A program made the translations under genes and the position numbers. From Actinoplanes philippinensis (GTDB lineage: Bacteria > Actinomycetota > Actinomycetes > Mycobacteriales > Micromonosporaceae): a stretch of 64,000 nucleotides of DNA. Positions 1 to 8,274 of this stretch are shown here, piece by piece (position 1 is the first letter of the stretch; every line of letters starts with the position of its first letter). The notes beneath the pieces were generated by a model. It did no database searches. It had not been told where the DNA came from and was given only the letters and a program-made list of their open reading frames with translations. The stretch lies in contig NZ_FONV01000004.1 of the NCBI RefSeq assembly GCF_900113015.1, positions 496,001-560,000 of the forward strand, in the 5' to 3' direction.

Positions 1-60
1 GAGGAGCGTCTCGTCTATTCGGATCGCCTGCGTGCCTTTTTCGCGGGGCAGGAGGCGTAG
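1..60 (+). CDS. C-terminal end of a gene cut by the window edge
   Basis: An open frame enters the window at base 1 and stops at a TAG (58-60). It reads EERLVYSDRLRAFFAGQEA. The composition is normal for a real protein end and the stop lies ten bases before the convergent DUF4241 gene, so a true gene end is plausible. Nineteen residues are too few to name a family. Confidence 0.45.
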   Translation, partial: EERLVYSDRLRAFFAGQEA

Positions 61-69
61 CCCGTACCG

Positions 70-708
70 CTAAAGGGACGGAATCACCAGGAAATCGGTG
101 ACGAATCCGCAGACCGTCCCGTCGGCGGCGAAGCCGACGAACGTCGGATAGACCCCGTCGCCCCAGCCGGCGGTGACGGTGATGACGTTCGCGCCGGTGA
201 CCTGGTCGACGACGCCGTCGACCGGTGCCGGGCCGGGCGGGATCCGCGCCGGGACGAAGACCTCGTCGAGCTGGTCGAAATCCCAGTCGGCCAGCGCGGC
301 GACGGCGGACAGGTCGGCGAGCGTGCCGACCCCGGCGTCGACCGGATAGCCGAAATAGCCGTCGGCGTCGAGGACACCGACGTCCTGACCCTCGTTCAGG
401 GCCATTTCCCAACGCACCACAGGCTGATCACTGACGGTCAGAGCCAATGCGGCGGTACGGTGGTCGGGCGCCGCGTCCGCCCGGCTGATCACGGCCACCC
501 AGGCGGTCAGCGGATAGGCGCCCGGCGCCACGGTGACGGTGAACGCCTCGGCGCCGCCCGCCGACGTGAGCGGATCACAGGCGGTGATCTCCCCGGTCGG
601 CGCGACGACGGTGCCCACCGGCCGGCGCTCGACGACGTAGGCGATGCCGTCGGCCTCGAACCGCGCTCCCTCGGTCAGGATCGCGTCGAGATCAGGCGAA
701 TACGGCAC
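70..708 (-). CDS. DUF4241 family protein
   Basis: A protein of about 212 residues matching the DUF4241 pattern: a CDPL element followed by a YPL strand, then RWEMAL, then FGYPVDAGVGTLADL, and a C-terminal AADGTVCGFVTDFLV strand. These blocks are the usual conserved parts of this family of unknown function, which often occurs as a lone cytoplasmic protein or as an immunity-like protein. The frame stays open to a TTG at 729, but the GTG at 708 has GGAGGA four bases upstream and is the likelier start. No signal peptide or membrane segment is seen. The gene faces the preceding partial gene and is separated by 146 bases from the next minus-strand gene. Confidence 0.75.
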   Translation of the reverse strand: MPYSPDLDAILTEGARFEADGIAYVVERRPVGTVVAPTGEITACDPLTSAGGAEAFTVTVAPGAYPLTAWVAVISRADAAPDHRTAALALTVSDQPVVRWEMALNEGQDVGVLDADGYFGYPVDAGVGTLADLSAVAALADWDFDQLDEVFVPARIPPGPAPVDGVVDQVTGANVITVTAGWGDGVYPTFVGFAADGTVCGFVTDFLVIPSL

Positions 709-854
709 ACGTCCTCCAGCCCTCGGCAACCCCGCCGAAGATCATTCTTCCACGTCATGGGCCCGCTGGCCGCCGGCGGAGAAGCTCCCCGAGGGACCCC
801 CGCCGCCGGGTCCGCGGGCCCGGGCCGGTGTCCGCCGCGCGACGTGGACCCGGC

Positions 855-1211
855 CTACGGCTCGCCCGCCCGCGCCGGGCTCTCCCGGCTCAGATAGCGG
901 ACCGGCTTGCCGAGCGACTCCGCATAGGCGATCTCCCGCCGGGTCGACTCCCCCAGGTAGCCGCCCGGATCCACGATGTACACCTCGTCCGCCATGCGGA
1001 TCTTCTGGAAGTGCACGGCGCCGAGCCGCTCCTTCAGCTCCGAGCTGTCGGCCGCCCAGTCGTGGCCCGGCAGGTCGGGAAGCCGGAACATCCCGAGGCT
1101 GATCACGACGGACCCCTCCATCGTGAGCCGCTGGTTGACCTCGGCGAACGCGGCCTCGAACCGGGTCGAGCCACAGAGCGTGACAACCTTGGCGTCCTCC
1201 ATGGGGTTCAT
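855..1211 (-). CDS. Nucleoside 2-deoxyribosyltransferase-like / DUF4406-type small protein
   Basis: A 118-residue protein beginning with a short Rossmann-like strand and KVVTLCGSTRF, the CGSTRF block typical of small proteins related to nucleoside deoxyribosyltransferases. Further conserved blocks are MADEVYIVDPGGYLGESTRREI and the terminal GKPVRYLS. These proteins are thought to bind nucleotides or sugar phosphates; the actual reaction of this subgroup is unknown. It starts 13 bases after the stop of the large HEAT-like gene upstream and probably shares its transcript. GAGGA lies ten bases before the ATG at 1211; a second in-frame ATG at 1202 is possible. Confidence 0.72.
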   Translation of the reverse strand: MNPMEDAKVVTLCGSTRFEAAFAEVNQRLTMEGSVVISLGMFRLPDLPGHDWAADSSELKERLGAVHFQKIRMADEVYIVDPGGYLGESTRREIAYAESLGKPVRYLSRESPARAGEP

Positions 1212-1224
1212 GATGGCCGCGTCC

Positions 1225-3801
1225 TCACGGAGCCGCGAGGGCCTGGCGCAGCCGCCGGGCCTGTTTCACCGTCTGCGAGGCGCCGGGGCCGGCGGCCAGT
1301 TCGGCCAGGCCGGGCACCTCGCCGGTCGCGCTGATCCGGACGGCGCAGTCCGCGGCGAGCAGCAGGACGCCGCTGAGCTTGCGGGGGCGTTTCGGCAGGG
1401 CCAGCAGCGCCGGGAGCGCCGCCCGCAGCACCTCCCACACCGGGCGGTACGCACCCGCGGCCGCCACCTCGGTCAGCACGGGCACGATGTCGGCCATCTC
1501 GTCGTGCCACGTGCTCCACCGGCCGATCTGCTCGCCGCACCACTGCGGGTCCAGTTCGCCGCGCGCGTCGGCCTGCAGCAGCGCGTCGACCACGGCGGGC
1601 CGGTGTGCCCGGCCGGTGGCGACGATCGCGCAGGCGAGCACCATGCTGAGCCGCCGGCCGGCCGGCCCGTCCGCCTCGATCAGCAACGGCAGGTCGGCCA
1701 GGTAGTCATCGAGGTGGACGGAATGGTCCAACGGGTTGGTCAGCTGGTCGGCGAGATACTCGCGGAACACCGGGACGACCGCCACCCACTCCGGCAGCGA
1801 GGCGCGCACGAAGTCGGTCCCGGAGTGCCAGGTGGCGTCCAGCGTCTGGTCCAGGTGCCGGAACTCCGGGGTGAACCCCAACCGAAGGGCAGGCAGCGCG
1901 GTACGGGACCCGCCGTCCCGCCCCGCGTGCAGGCCGCCGGTGGCCAGCCAGGAGGCGAGCCGGTCCCCGTCCGGGGTGCCCAGTCCGGCAGCCGCGGCAG
2001 CGAGCCTGTCCCGTTCCGCGGGCTCGGGCAGGCGGGCCCGCAGCAGAGCCTGGTCGAGATCGAGAGGCCCGGCCCGCAGGCCCAGCCGTGCGTATCCGGC
2101 GAGACGGTCGACGAGGACGTCGGCGGACAACGCCCCGGTGCTCCAGCCGGGTGTGGACAGCAGGAACGGCACCGGCTCGGTCGACAGCCGGCGCGCGGCC
2201 TCGTACCACCGCGCCTCGGAAAGGTATTCGTAAAGACACGGAATGCAGCGTGCGTGGTCGGAGCGCCCCTCCATCGGGCGGGGACCGGCCGGCACGTCGC
2301 CGGCCGTGATCTCGCCGAGGGCAGCCTTGATCAGCTCGTGGAGGCCGGCGGGGAGCCAGTCGTGCCGGCGGGCCACGGGCGCGAGGCGCTCGGCGAGAGC
2401 CGACCGGTCCCGGTGGGCGGCACGGATCAGGCCGTCGACCGCCCGTTCCCGGTCCACGGGCGCCGGCTTTCGTGAGCCGAGCAGCGCGGCGATCTCCTCG
2501 ACCGCCTCGGCCACGCTGTCCGGCGCGGCAGCGACCGGGCGGGGCGACGACACGGTGACCGCCGGCGTCCCCGGTTCGCTGGACGGGGTGACGGACGTGC
2601 CGAGCACGGCCGCGGCTCGCTCCCGCAGGTCCGGCGCCAGCCCCGGCAGGGCGTCGGCGAGCTGCCCACGGACGTCGTCGCCGACGGTCGTGAGGTGCCG
2701 GGCCACCAGCTTCCACGCCTGCTCCTGCACGGTCGTGTCGGCGTGCCCGAACGCGGTGGCGACCGCGGGCAGCAGCTCGGCGGCGTCCCCGGGGGTGCGG
2801 CGCAGCGCTTCGGCGACCAGTTTCAGGTGGCCCCGGACCAGGGTCTTCTCCGGCCGGGCCAGCACGGCGTACGACGTGTCGGCCAGCAGAGCGGCGCCGA
2901 GCCGTCCGGCGTCCAGCAGCCGGCGCAGGGTGTCGACGGCACGGCCGGCGGTCGGCGGATCCGCACGCTCGGCCAGCCCCGCCCAGTCGGGGGCCCGCTC
3001 GGCCAGCTCGTCCTCGGTCGGCTCCAACTCGTCCAGCAGTTTCTGGAACCCGCGGATCTCGGGTATCCGCCCGCCCCGCATCAGCCCTTCGACGCAGCGG
3101 TCGATCAGGGCCGCGCGGTCGACGTCACCGGTCCCGGCCAGCGCGACCAGCGTCGCCCGCCACGGCTCGGACTCGTTGAGGTACGCCGCGAAACCGGCAA
3201 GGCCGAAAACCCGGGGCAGAAACCCGGCGGTGTACGGGTCGGCACGGAACGCCTCAGCCATGTCCCTCTGGTAGGCGCCCTCCTGGAAGCGCATGTGGTG
3301 GGCCAGGCAGAGCTCCCGGTCCCGGTGCCGTTTGCTCAGCGCCCATTCCAGGACGTAGCCGTCGTCGGGCGCCGGCTCGACGCCGGCCATCCACAGCAGG
3401 TCCCGCGCCACGCGGTAGAGCTGGTCGTTCTCGTGGCCACTGAAGCACCAGTCGGCCGACCGTCGCACCGGCACCGCGGCGGCGACACGGCGCCCGGTCT
3501 CGGCGAGCCAGGCGGGTTCCCGGCCGTCGAAGACCTCCAGCTGCCGGCCGGTCCGGTCCCGCTGGCGCCACAGGGTGATCAGGGCTTTCGCGGCCTCCGC
3601 GGGGGTGGTCCGGCAGCCGAGCACGGCGTACGCGACAGCGATCCGCACCTCCTCCGGATCGTCCGCGGTGAGGGCCTTCCCGGCCGCTTCCAGTGGCCGG
3701 CGCGCGGCCCGTCTGCCCGCGTCGTCCATGGTCGCCAGCATGTCGAGGACACGGCTGACGTCGCCTCGGGCAGCCGCCTCCGTGAGCGTGGCGGCGCTCA
3801 T
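1225..3801 (-). CDS. Large HEAT-like repeat protein, DUF6493-type
   Basis: An 858-residue soluble protein made almost entirely of amphipathic helix pairs, such as PEKTLVRGHLKLVAEALRR and AFGHADTTVQEQAWKLVARH, the pattern of HEAT-like solenoids. The order of blocks (an N-terminal FSGHENDQLYRVARDLL region, then an IDRCVEGLMRGGRIPEIRGF helix, then solenoid) resembles DUF6493 proteins of actinomycetes, whose role is unknown and which are often found beside SWIM, MoxR and VWA proteins; none of those is in this window. The frame remains open to 4164, but residues before the ATG at 3801 are Arg-rich shadow sequence and overlap the divergent kinase gene, so 3801 was chosen. The family name is a recollection and needs a profile search. 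Confidence 0.7.
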   Translation of the reverse strand: MSAATLTEAAARGDVSRVLDMLATMDDAGRRAARRPLEAAGKALTADDPEEVRIAVAYAVLGCRTTPAEAAKALITLWRQRDRTGRQLEVFDGREPAWLAETGRRVAAAVPVRRSADWCFSGHENDQLYRVARDLLWMAGVEPAPDDGYVLEWALSKRHRDRELCLAHHMRFQEGAYQRDMAEAFRADPYTAGFLPRVFGLAGFAAYLNESEPWRATLVALAGTGDVDRAALIDRCVEGLMRGGRIPEIRGFQKLLDELEPTEDELAERAPDWAGLAERADPPTAGRAVDTLRRLLDAGRLGAALLADTSYAVLARPEKTLVRGHLKLVAEALRRTPGDAAELLPAVATAFGHADTTVQEQAWKLVARHLTTVGDDVRGQLADALPGLAPDLRERAAAVLGTSVTPSSEPGTPAVTVSSPRPVAAAPDSVAEAVEEIAALLGSRKPAPVDRERAVDGLIRAAHRDRSALAERLAPVARRHDWLPAGLHELIKAALGEITAGDVPAGPRPMEGRSDHARCIPCLYEYLSEARWYEAARRLSTEPVPFLLSTPGWSTGALSADVLVDRLAGYARLGLRAGPLDLDQALLRARLPEPAERDRLAAAAAGLGTPDGDRLASWLATGGLHAGRDGGSRTALPALRLGFTPEFRHLDQTLDATWHSGTDFVRASLPEWVAVVPVFREYLADQLTNPLDHSVHLDDYLADLPLLIEADGPAGRRLSMVLACAIVATGRAHRPAVVDALLQADARGELDPQWCGEQIGRWSTWHDEMADIVPVLTEVAAAGAYRPVWEVLRAALPALLALPKRPRKLSGVLLLAADCAVRISATGEVPGLAELAAGPGASQTVKQARRLRQALAAP

Positions 3802-3935
3802 CGCCGGTCCGCGCGGGCCGGCGCCGAGGGATCTGCGCCGGACGGCCGGTGCTCCATCACGATCATCCCGGCGAGGGTAGCGGAAACGATCACGGCCCGG
3901 TCGGCGACCGTGACGGAGGCTGCGACGATGAAGCG

Positions 3936-4817
3936 ATGTCCCCGACGACTCTCCTCGCCGAACGGTTGCTGCGCGCCGGGATCCGTGACGTCGTCTCCGT
4001 CGAACCGGTGAGCGGTGGCCTCGCCGCGATCGCCGGCCTGGCCGTCCGCGAGGACGCGCCGCCGGTCTTCGTGAAGACCTTCGACGAGGCGCCCGGCGCC
4101 GACGCCTTCGTGGCGGAGGCCGACGGCCTGGCGGCGCTGCGGGACCTCGGCGGTGTGGCGACACCCGAGGTCGTCGTGGCGAACCACGAGCTGCTCGTGC
4201 TGTCGCTCCTGCATCCGAGGCCGCACGAGGAGGCGTTCTGGGAGCGGTTCGCCCACACGCTCGCCCACCTGCACAGCAGCACCGTTCATCCGCGTTTCGG
4301 GTGGCACCGCGACAACTGGCTGGGCCGCCGCCGGCAGTCCAACACGTGGACCGCCGACGGTTTCGTGTTCTTCGCCGAGCACCGGCTGCTGCGCTGGTTG
4401 TCCGAGCCGCGCGTCGAGGCGGCGCTCACCCCCGCCGACCGGGTCGCGCTGGAACGGCTGTGCCACCGCCTCCCCGAGCTGCTGCCCCAGCGTCCGGCCT
4501 GCCTGACCCACGGCGACCTGTGGTCCCAGAACGTGCTGGCCACCGCCGACGGCCGGGCGGCGCTGATCGACCCGGCCGTGTCGTACACCTGGCCCGAGGT
4601 GGACCTGGCCCACCTCTGGACCACCGCGCCACCACCGGAGTCGCACCGCTTCTTCGACCTCTACGCCGACCTGACCGGCCTCGACACCGACTGGCGCGCC
4701 CGCATGCCGATCATCCAGCTGCGCCAGCACCTGGCGGTCCTGGCCCAGTTCGACGACGACTGGGGCGCCGCCGAGACGATCCGCGCCACACTGTCACCGT
4801 TCCGCCCGGCCACCTGA
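3936..4817 (+). CDS. Fructosamine/ketosamine-3-kinase family protein
   Basis: A 293-residue kinase-fold protein. Residues near 195-225 contain HGDLWSQNVL, the catalytic-loop signature of fructosamine kinases (general HGDLW-x-x-N), followed by ALIDPAVSYTWPEVDLA, equivalent to the metal-binding DPA block. The N-terminal part has VKTFDEAP with the likely ATP-binding lysine. Family members phosphorylate ketoamines formed by glycation of proteins or small amines, which leads to deglycation. The ATG at 3936 follows a purine-rich GGAGG at 3915-3919 somewhat far upstream. It is divergent from the HEAT-like gene, with a 134-base gap that must hold both promoters. Confidence 0.88.
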   Translation: MSPTTLLAERLLRAGIRDVVSVEPVSGGLAAIAGLAVREDAPPVFVKTFDEAPGADAFVAEADGLAALRDLGGVATPEVVVANHELLVLSLLHPRPHEEAFWERFAHTLAHLHSSTVHPRFGWHRDNWLGRRRQSNTWTADGFVFFAEHRLLRWLSEPRVEAALTPADRVALERLCHRLPELLPQRPACLTHGDLWSQNVLATADGRAALIDPAVSYTWPEVDLAHLWTTAPPPESHRFFDLYADLTGLDTDWRARMPIIQLRQHLAVLAQFDDDWGAAETIRATLSPFRPAT

Positions 4818-4898
4818 GCCGCCCTCGTGCCGACCCCGCCACCCGACGTGCCTCGAATCGAGTCGACGGATCTCCGAGCGGCCGGATACCGTCGCTCG

Positions 4899-5402
4899 GT
4901 GAATGATCTGGGCCGGTACCGCTACGTCGGTCCGGCGGAACTCGCCGGCGACGATCCGCCCGTGGGCGCGGTCGTGGTCGGTTCCAGCGCTGTTCTCGAC
5001 CGCTGGCCGGCCGGCGGCAATCCGGACGAGCCGGTCACCTTCGTCGTGGCGCTCGACGGGTCGCTGCGCATAGCGCCACGCCGCAGTGAGCACGTGGCCC
5101 TGGCAGGCGGCCGGGACGTACTGGCTGCGGGCGAGATGACGTTCACCCGCGAGGGCGGCCGCTGGACGGTCGCGGAGGTGACCAACCAGTCGACCGGTTA
5201 CTGCCCCGACCCGGACTGCTGGCCGGCGGTGCGCAGAGCACTCGACCACCTCGGGCTCGACCACCCCGGCGCCTTCACCACCGAGATCGTCTTCCGCCGA
5301 TGCCCGTCCTGCGGCGAGCGCAACATCGTCCGCGACGGCGACTTCACCTGCGCCCTGTGCGACAGCGCCCTGCCGCCGGCCTGGAACTTCCCGCCCGCCT
5401 GA
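4899..5402 (+). CDS. Conserved hypothetical protein with C-terminal zinc ribbon
   Basis: A protein of about 167 residues starting at the GTG at 4899 (VNDLGRYRYVGPAEL); an upstream GTG at 4827 would add 24 residues that look like linker, and neither start has a clear ribosome site. The C-terminus carries CPSCGERN followed 13 residues later by CALC, a four-cysteine zinc ribbon. A second conserved region, GYCPDPDCWPAVRRALDHLGL, contains two more cysteines. No enzyme motif or signal peptide is seen. It lies 81 bases after the kinase gene on the same strand. The function is unknown; homologous single-copy proteins occur in actinomycetes. Confidence 0.7.
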   Translation: MNDLGRYRYVGPAELAGDDPPVGAVVVGSSAVLDRWPAGGNPDEPVTFVVALDGSLRIAPRRSEHVALAGGRDVLAAGEMTFTREGGRWTVAEVTNQSTGYCPDPDCWPAVRRALDHLGLDHPGAFTTEIVFRRCPSCGERNIVRDGDFTCALCDSALPPAWNFPPA

Positions 5403-5445
5403 TCCGGCCGGCCCATGGTTGCGGCGGACGCGGGAGGATGGTGCC

Positions 5446-5904
5446 GTGTTTCGGTTGGAACGAGGTGTGACAGGTTTTCGATCCGGCCGGGAGCCGGACC
5501 TCCCGCCGGTTGCGGCCCGCACGTTCAGAGGTGCTTGCCACGAGGCCGCACGCGCCGCGGATGGCACCGTCGAACAGGTCACCGAGAGCGCCTATCCGCG
5601 GAATTTCCACTCCGCCGTGATCCGGGCGCCGAGCGGCCGGCTAACGGTGCTGTGCAACGACTCGTACCCCTGGGTCGCCTTCGCGGAGGGGGTCACCGGC
5701 GACCTCGACCCGAAAGCCTTCGCTGACCCGCCGTCATGGGCCGGCACGTTCACCGGGGCCGGATTCGTCGTCATGAGCCGCCGGCTGCTCGCTTCGCCCC
5801 TCGACGCCGTGGACACCGGCGCGCTGGGAACGGCGGAGCGGCTGCAGATCGATTCATGGCGCCCTCCAAACGTCGGCGAAACGGTCTTCAACTCCTGGGA
5901 CTGA
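5446..5904 (+). CDS. Conserved hypothetical protein
   Basis: A 152-residue soluble protein without a recognised family. The GTG at 5446 is preceded at a distance of seven bases by GGAGG (5434-5438), which makes it preferable to the start at 5419. Notable blocks are YPRNFHSAVIRAPSGRLTVLCND and SYPWVAFAE, with strand-rich predicted structure. It sits 43 bases after the zinc-ribbon gene on the same strand and could be part of one transcript. No signal peptide or membrane segment is seen. Confidence 0.68.
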   Translation: MFRLERGVTGFRSGREPDLPPVAARTFRGACHEAARAADGTVEQVTESAYPRNFHSAVIRAPSGRLTVLCNDSYPWVAFAEGVTGDLDPKAFADPPSWAGTFTGAGFVVMSRRLLASPLDAVDTGALGTAERLQIDSWRPPNVGETVFNSWD

Positions 5905-6193
5905 CGCCCGCCGGCTGGTCTTTCGCGGCGGCGGACGTGGCGCCGCTGAGGGCCGGTGCCGCTGGTCACGTCACCCGACCTTCCCGGTAGGGCCGCGACC
6001 AGGGTGGCGTAGGTCGTGGCGCTCAATGTCACGGCCGGCCGTGGTGTGGCTGCGCCGCCTGCTCCTCGACGTGGCGGTCGCCGTCGAGGACCACCCTGGT
6101 GCGGCGACGCGTCACCCGGGCGCGGAGACCCGGCGTGGACCGATCGGGTACCCCGGGGCGCCTTTTCCGGCCGGGACGTGAAGGATGGGGGTG
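5905..6193. other. Intergenic region without recognised gene
   Basis: This 289-base gap separates two plus-strand genes. Short open frames exist on both strands but have Arg/Pro-rich shadow composition and no ribosome site. It presumably contains the promoter of the phosphatase gene that starts at 6194; no convincing promoter hexamers, palindromes or terminator stem were found. Confidence 0.4.
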
Positions 6194-7387
6194 ATGCTCG
6201 AATCGATGGAGGCCGTGCGGCGGCTCATGGACCTGCGGCACCGGGGCCGGGCCGAGGACCTGCCGGCCGTGCTGACGGAGACCGCGCCGCTGCTGGACGC
6301 GCGGTCCGCGACCGTGCTGCTGGCCGACTACGGGCAGGTCGGATTGCATCCGCTGCGGTCGGCCCGCGACGTGTCCGCGCCGCTGGAGGTGGAGGCCACA
6401 CTCGCCGGGCGGGCGTTCATCACGTCCGAGCGGCAGTGGAGCGACACCGGTGACGGCGGGGTGCTGTGGCTGCCGCTGCTGCACGGGGCGGAACGGCTCG
6501 GGGTGCTGGAGCTGCAGGTCAAGGACCATCCGACGGGTGCGGCGCTGCACGACCTGGAGATCATCGCGGCGCTGGTGGCCGAGCTGATCGCCAGCCGGCG
6601 GTTCTACGGCGACGCGGTGGAGCACACCCGGCGGCGGCTGCCGATGCAGCTGGCGGCGGAGATCATCTGGAATCAGCTGCCGCCGCTGACGTACGCGATC
6701 GACGGCACCCGGGTCGCCGCCGTCCTGGAGCCCTGCTACGACGTCGGCGGGGACGCCTTCGACTACGCCGCCAACGCCGACGTGCTGCACGTGGCGCTGT
6801 TCGACACGGTCGGTCACGGGATCAGCGCCAGCGCGCTGACCACGCTGACGCTCAACACGTACCGTAATGCTCGCCGTTCCGGTCTCTCCCTGACCGACAC
6901 CTGCCGGTCCATCGACAAGTGGGTACGCGCACAGTATCCGGGGGCGTTCGTGACGGCGCTGCTGGCCGAGCTGGACATGGCGACCGGCCGGTACCGGCGG
7001 ATCAGCGCCGGGCATCCGGCCGAGATCTTCCTGCGCGCCGGCCGGGCGCTGCCGACACTGCCGACCCCGAACGCGCTGCCGCTGGGCCTCGGCCACATGG
7101 TCTCGCGGCCCCCGGCGGTCGTCGAGGAACACCTCGAACCCGGCGACACCCTGGTCCTCTACACCGACGGCATCACCGAGGCGCGGGACGCGTCCGGCAC
7201 GCTGTTCGGAGTCGAGCAGCTGACCGCGTTCCTGCTGCGCACCCTCGGCGAGGGCACGGCCGCGGCGGAGACGATGCGGCGCCTGATCCACACCATCGTG
7301 TCGTACGAGGACGGCGAGCTCCGCGACGACGCCACCGCCGCGATGCTGCAGTGGCGTGCCGCCCGCACCGGAGAGAGTGGATCGTGA
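6194..7387 (+). CDS. GAF domain-containing PP2C-family serine/threonine phosphatase
   Basis: A 397-residue cytoplasmic protein. Residues about 20-140 form a GAF-like sensory domain (DARSATVLLADYGQ to GVLELQVKDH). The second half is a SpoIIE/RsbU-type PP2C phosphatase with the metal-binding aspartates in CYDVGGDAFDYA, ALFDTVGHGISAS, LVLYTDGITEARD and the final DDATAAML. Such enzymes dephosphorylate anti-anti-sigma proteins of the STAS type and so tune alternative sigma factors; the partner is not in this window. The ATG at 6194 has AAGGA eight bases upstream; an in-frame ATG at 6185 overlaps that site and is less likely. It overlaps the following acyltransferase gene by four bases, so the two are translationally coupled. 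Confidence 0.88.
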   Translation: MLESMEAVRRLMDLRHRGRAEDLPAVLTETAPLLDARSATVLLADYGQVGLHPLRSARDVSAPLEVEATLAGRAFITSERQWSDTGDGGVLWLPLLHGAERLGVLELQVKDHPTGAALHDLEIIAALVAELIASRRFYGDAVEHTRRRLPMQLAAEIIWNQLPPLTYAIDGTRVAAVLEPCYDVGGDAFDYAANADVLHVALFDTVGHGISASALTTLTLNTYRNARRSGLSLTDTCRSIDKWVRAQYPGAFVTALLAELDMATGRYRRISAGHPAEIFLRAGRALPTLPTPNALPLGLGHMVSRPPAVVEEHLEPGDTLVLYTDGITEARDASGTLFGVEQLTAFLLRTLGEGTAAAETMRRLIHTIVSYEDGELRDDATAAMLQWRAARTGESGS

Positions 7388-8082
7388 GGACAACCCCATC
7401 GGTCTCACCGATGTACCGCCTGGTCATGGTGGCAGCCGGCCCGATCGTGCGCTGGTGGGGCCGGCTGGAGGTGACCGGGCTGGACCTGCTGCCGTCGCAG
7501 GGCCCGACGATCGTCCCGGCCAATCACGACAGCGCCTGGGACCCGTTCGTCATCGCCGTCGCCGCCCGCCGCCGCCGGCAGATCCAGGCCCTCGCGAAGG
7601 CCTCGCTCTGGAAGAATCCGCTGCTCCGGTGGGTGCTCGACGGGATGGGGCAGATTCCCGTCCGCCGCGGGCAGGCCGACACGGACGCGCTCGACGCCGC
7701 GGTGCGGTGCCTGTCCACCGGCGGCTGCCTCGGGATCTTCCCGGAGGGCACCCGATCGCAGGGTCGGCTGCTTCGTGCCCGTAGCGGGGTCGGCCGGCTC
7801 GCCCAGGCCGTTCCGCAGGCCCGCATCGTGTGCGCGGCGGTCACCGGGACCGTAGACATCGCCCGTTTCCCGCGCCGCCCGCGGTTGACGGTGACGTTCT
7901 TCGAACCCACGCCGGCCCCGCCGTCGCCCTCGCCGGAGTCCGCGCTGGAGCTGGCCGCCAGGCTCACCGCCGAGCTGCGCGCCGTCGCACCGGTGGCGCC
8001 GGCCGGACGGCGCTCCGGACCAGATGGGAAGCCCTCCGGCTCGACGGGGAAGCCGGCGGCAGGCGACACCGGCCGAGAGTGA
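7384..8082 (+). CDS. 1-acyl-sn-glycerol-3-phosphate acyltransferase (PlsC family)
   Basis: A 232-residue protein with the two hallmark acyltransferase motifs: NHDSAWDPF, which is the HX4D catalytic block, and FPEGTRSQGRL, the phosphate-binding FPEGTR block. These enzymes move an acyl chain to lysophosphatidic acid to make phosphatidic acid at the membrane. The N-terminus (LVMVAAGPIVRWW) is hydrophobic and may associate with the membrane; the C-terminus from about residue 205 is a Pro/Gly/Ser-rich tail. The GTG at 7384 overlaps the stop of the phosphatase gene; ATG 7411 is an alternative. Coupling of a lipid acyltransferase to a regulatory phosphatase is unexplained. Confidence 0.88.
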   Translation: MRTTPSVSPMYRLVMVAAGPIVRWWGRLEVTGLDLLPSQGPTIVPANHDSAWDPFVIAVAARRRRQIQALAKASLWKNPLLRWVLDGMGQIPVRRGQADTDALDAAVRCLSTGGCLGIFPEGTRSQGRLLRARSGVGRLAQAVPQARIVCAAVTGTVDIARFPRRPRLTVTFFEPTPAPPSPSPESALELAARLTAELRAVAPVAPAGRRSGPDGKPSGSTGKPAAGDTGRE

Positions 8083-8093
8083 GACCGCCGTCA

Positions 8094-8249
8094 TCACCAC
8101 GGCCGGCGCCACCGCCGAGTCCCCGCCGCCGGGGCCGGCCGGCGGGAGACGGCGGCGCCGAGGGCGAACCGGCTGAACCCGAGGACCGTGATGACGGCGC
8201 CGGTGGCCTCGCGTACCTCGGCCATCGCCGGGGCGGCGGCGTTGCCCAT
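8094..8249 (-). other. Possible gene remnant between convergent genes
   Basis: A 51-codon minus-strand frame starting at ATG 8249 reads MGNAAAPAMAEVREATGAV and then VITVLGFSRFALGAAVS, which looks like a short membrane-protein N-terminus, then decays into Arg/Pro-rich sequence. It has no clear ribosome site. It may be a degraded gene or chance; the rest of the 192-base gap shows nothing. Confidence 0.2.
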
Positions 8250-8274
8250 GACGCCCTGCCGGCCACGCTGCCGG

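Noticed and set aside
1225..4164. The full 979-codon form of the HEAT-like protein
   Set aside because: The first 121 residues are Arg/Pro-rich, overlap the divergent kinase gene and look like antisense sequence.
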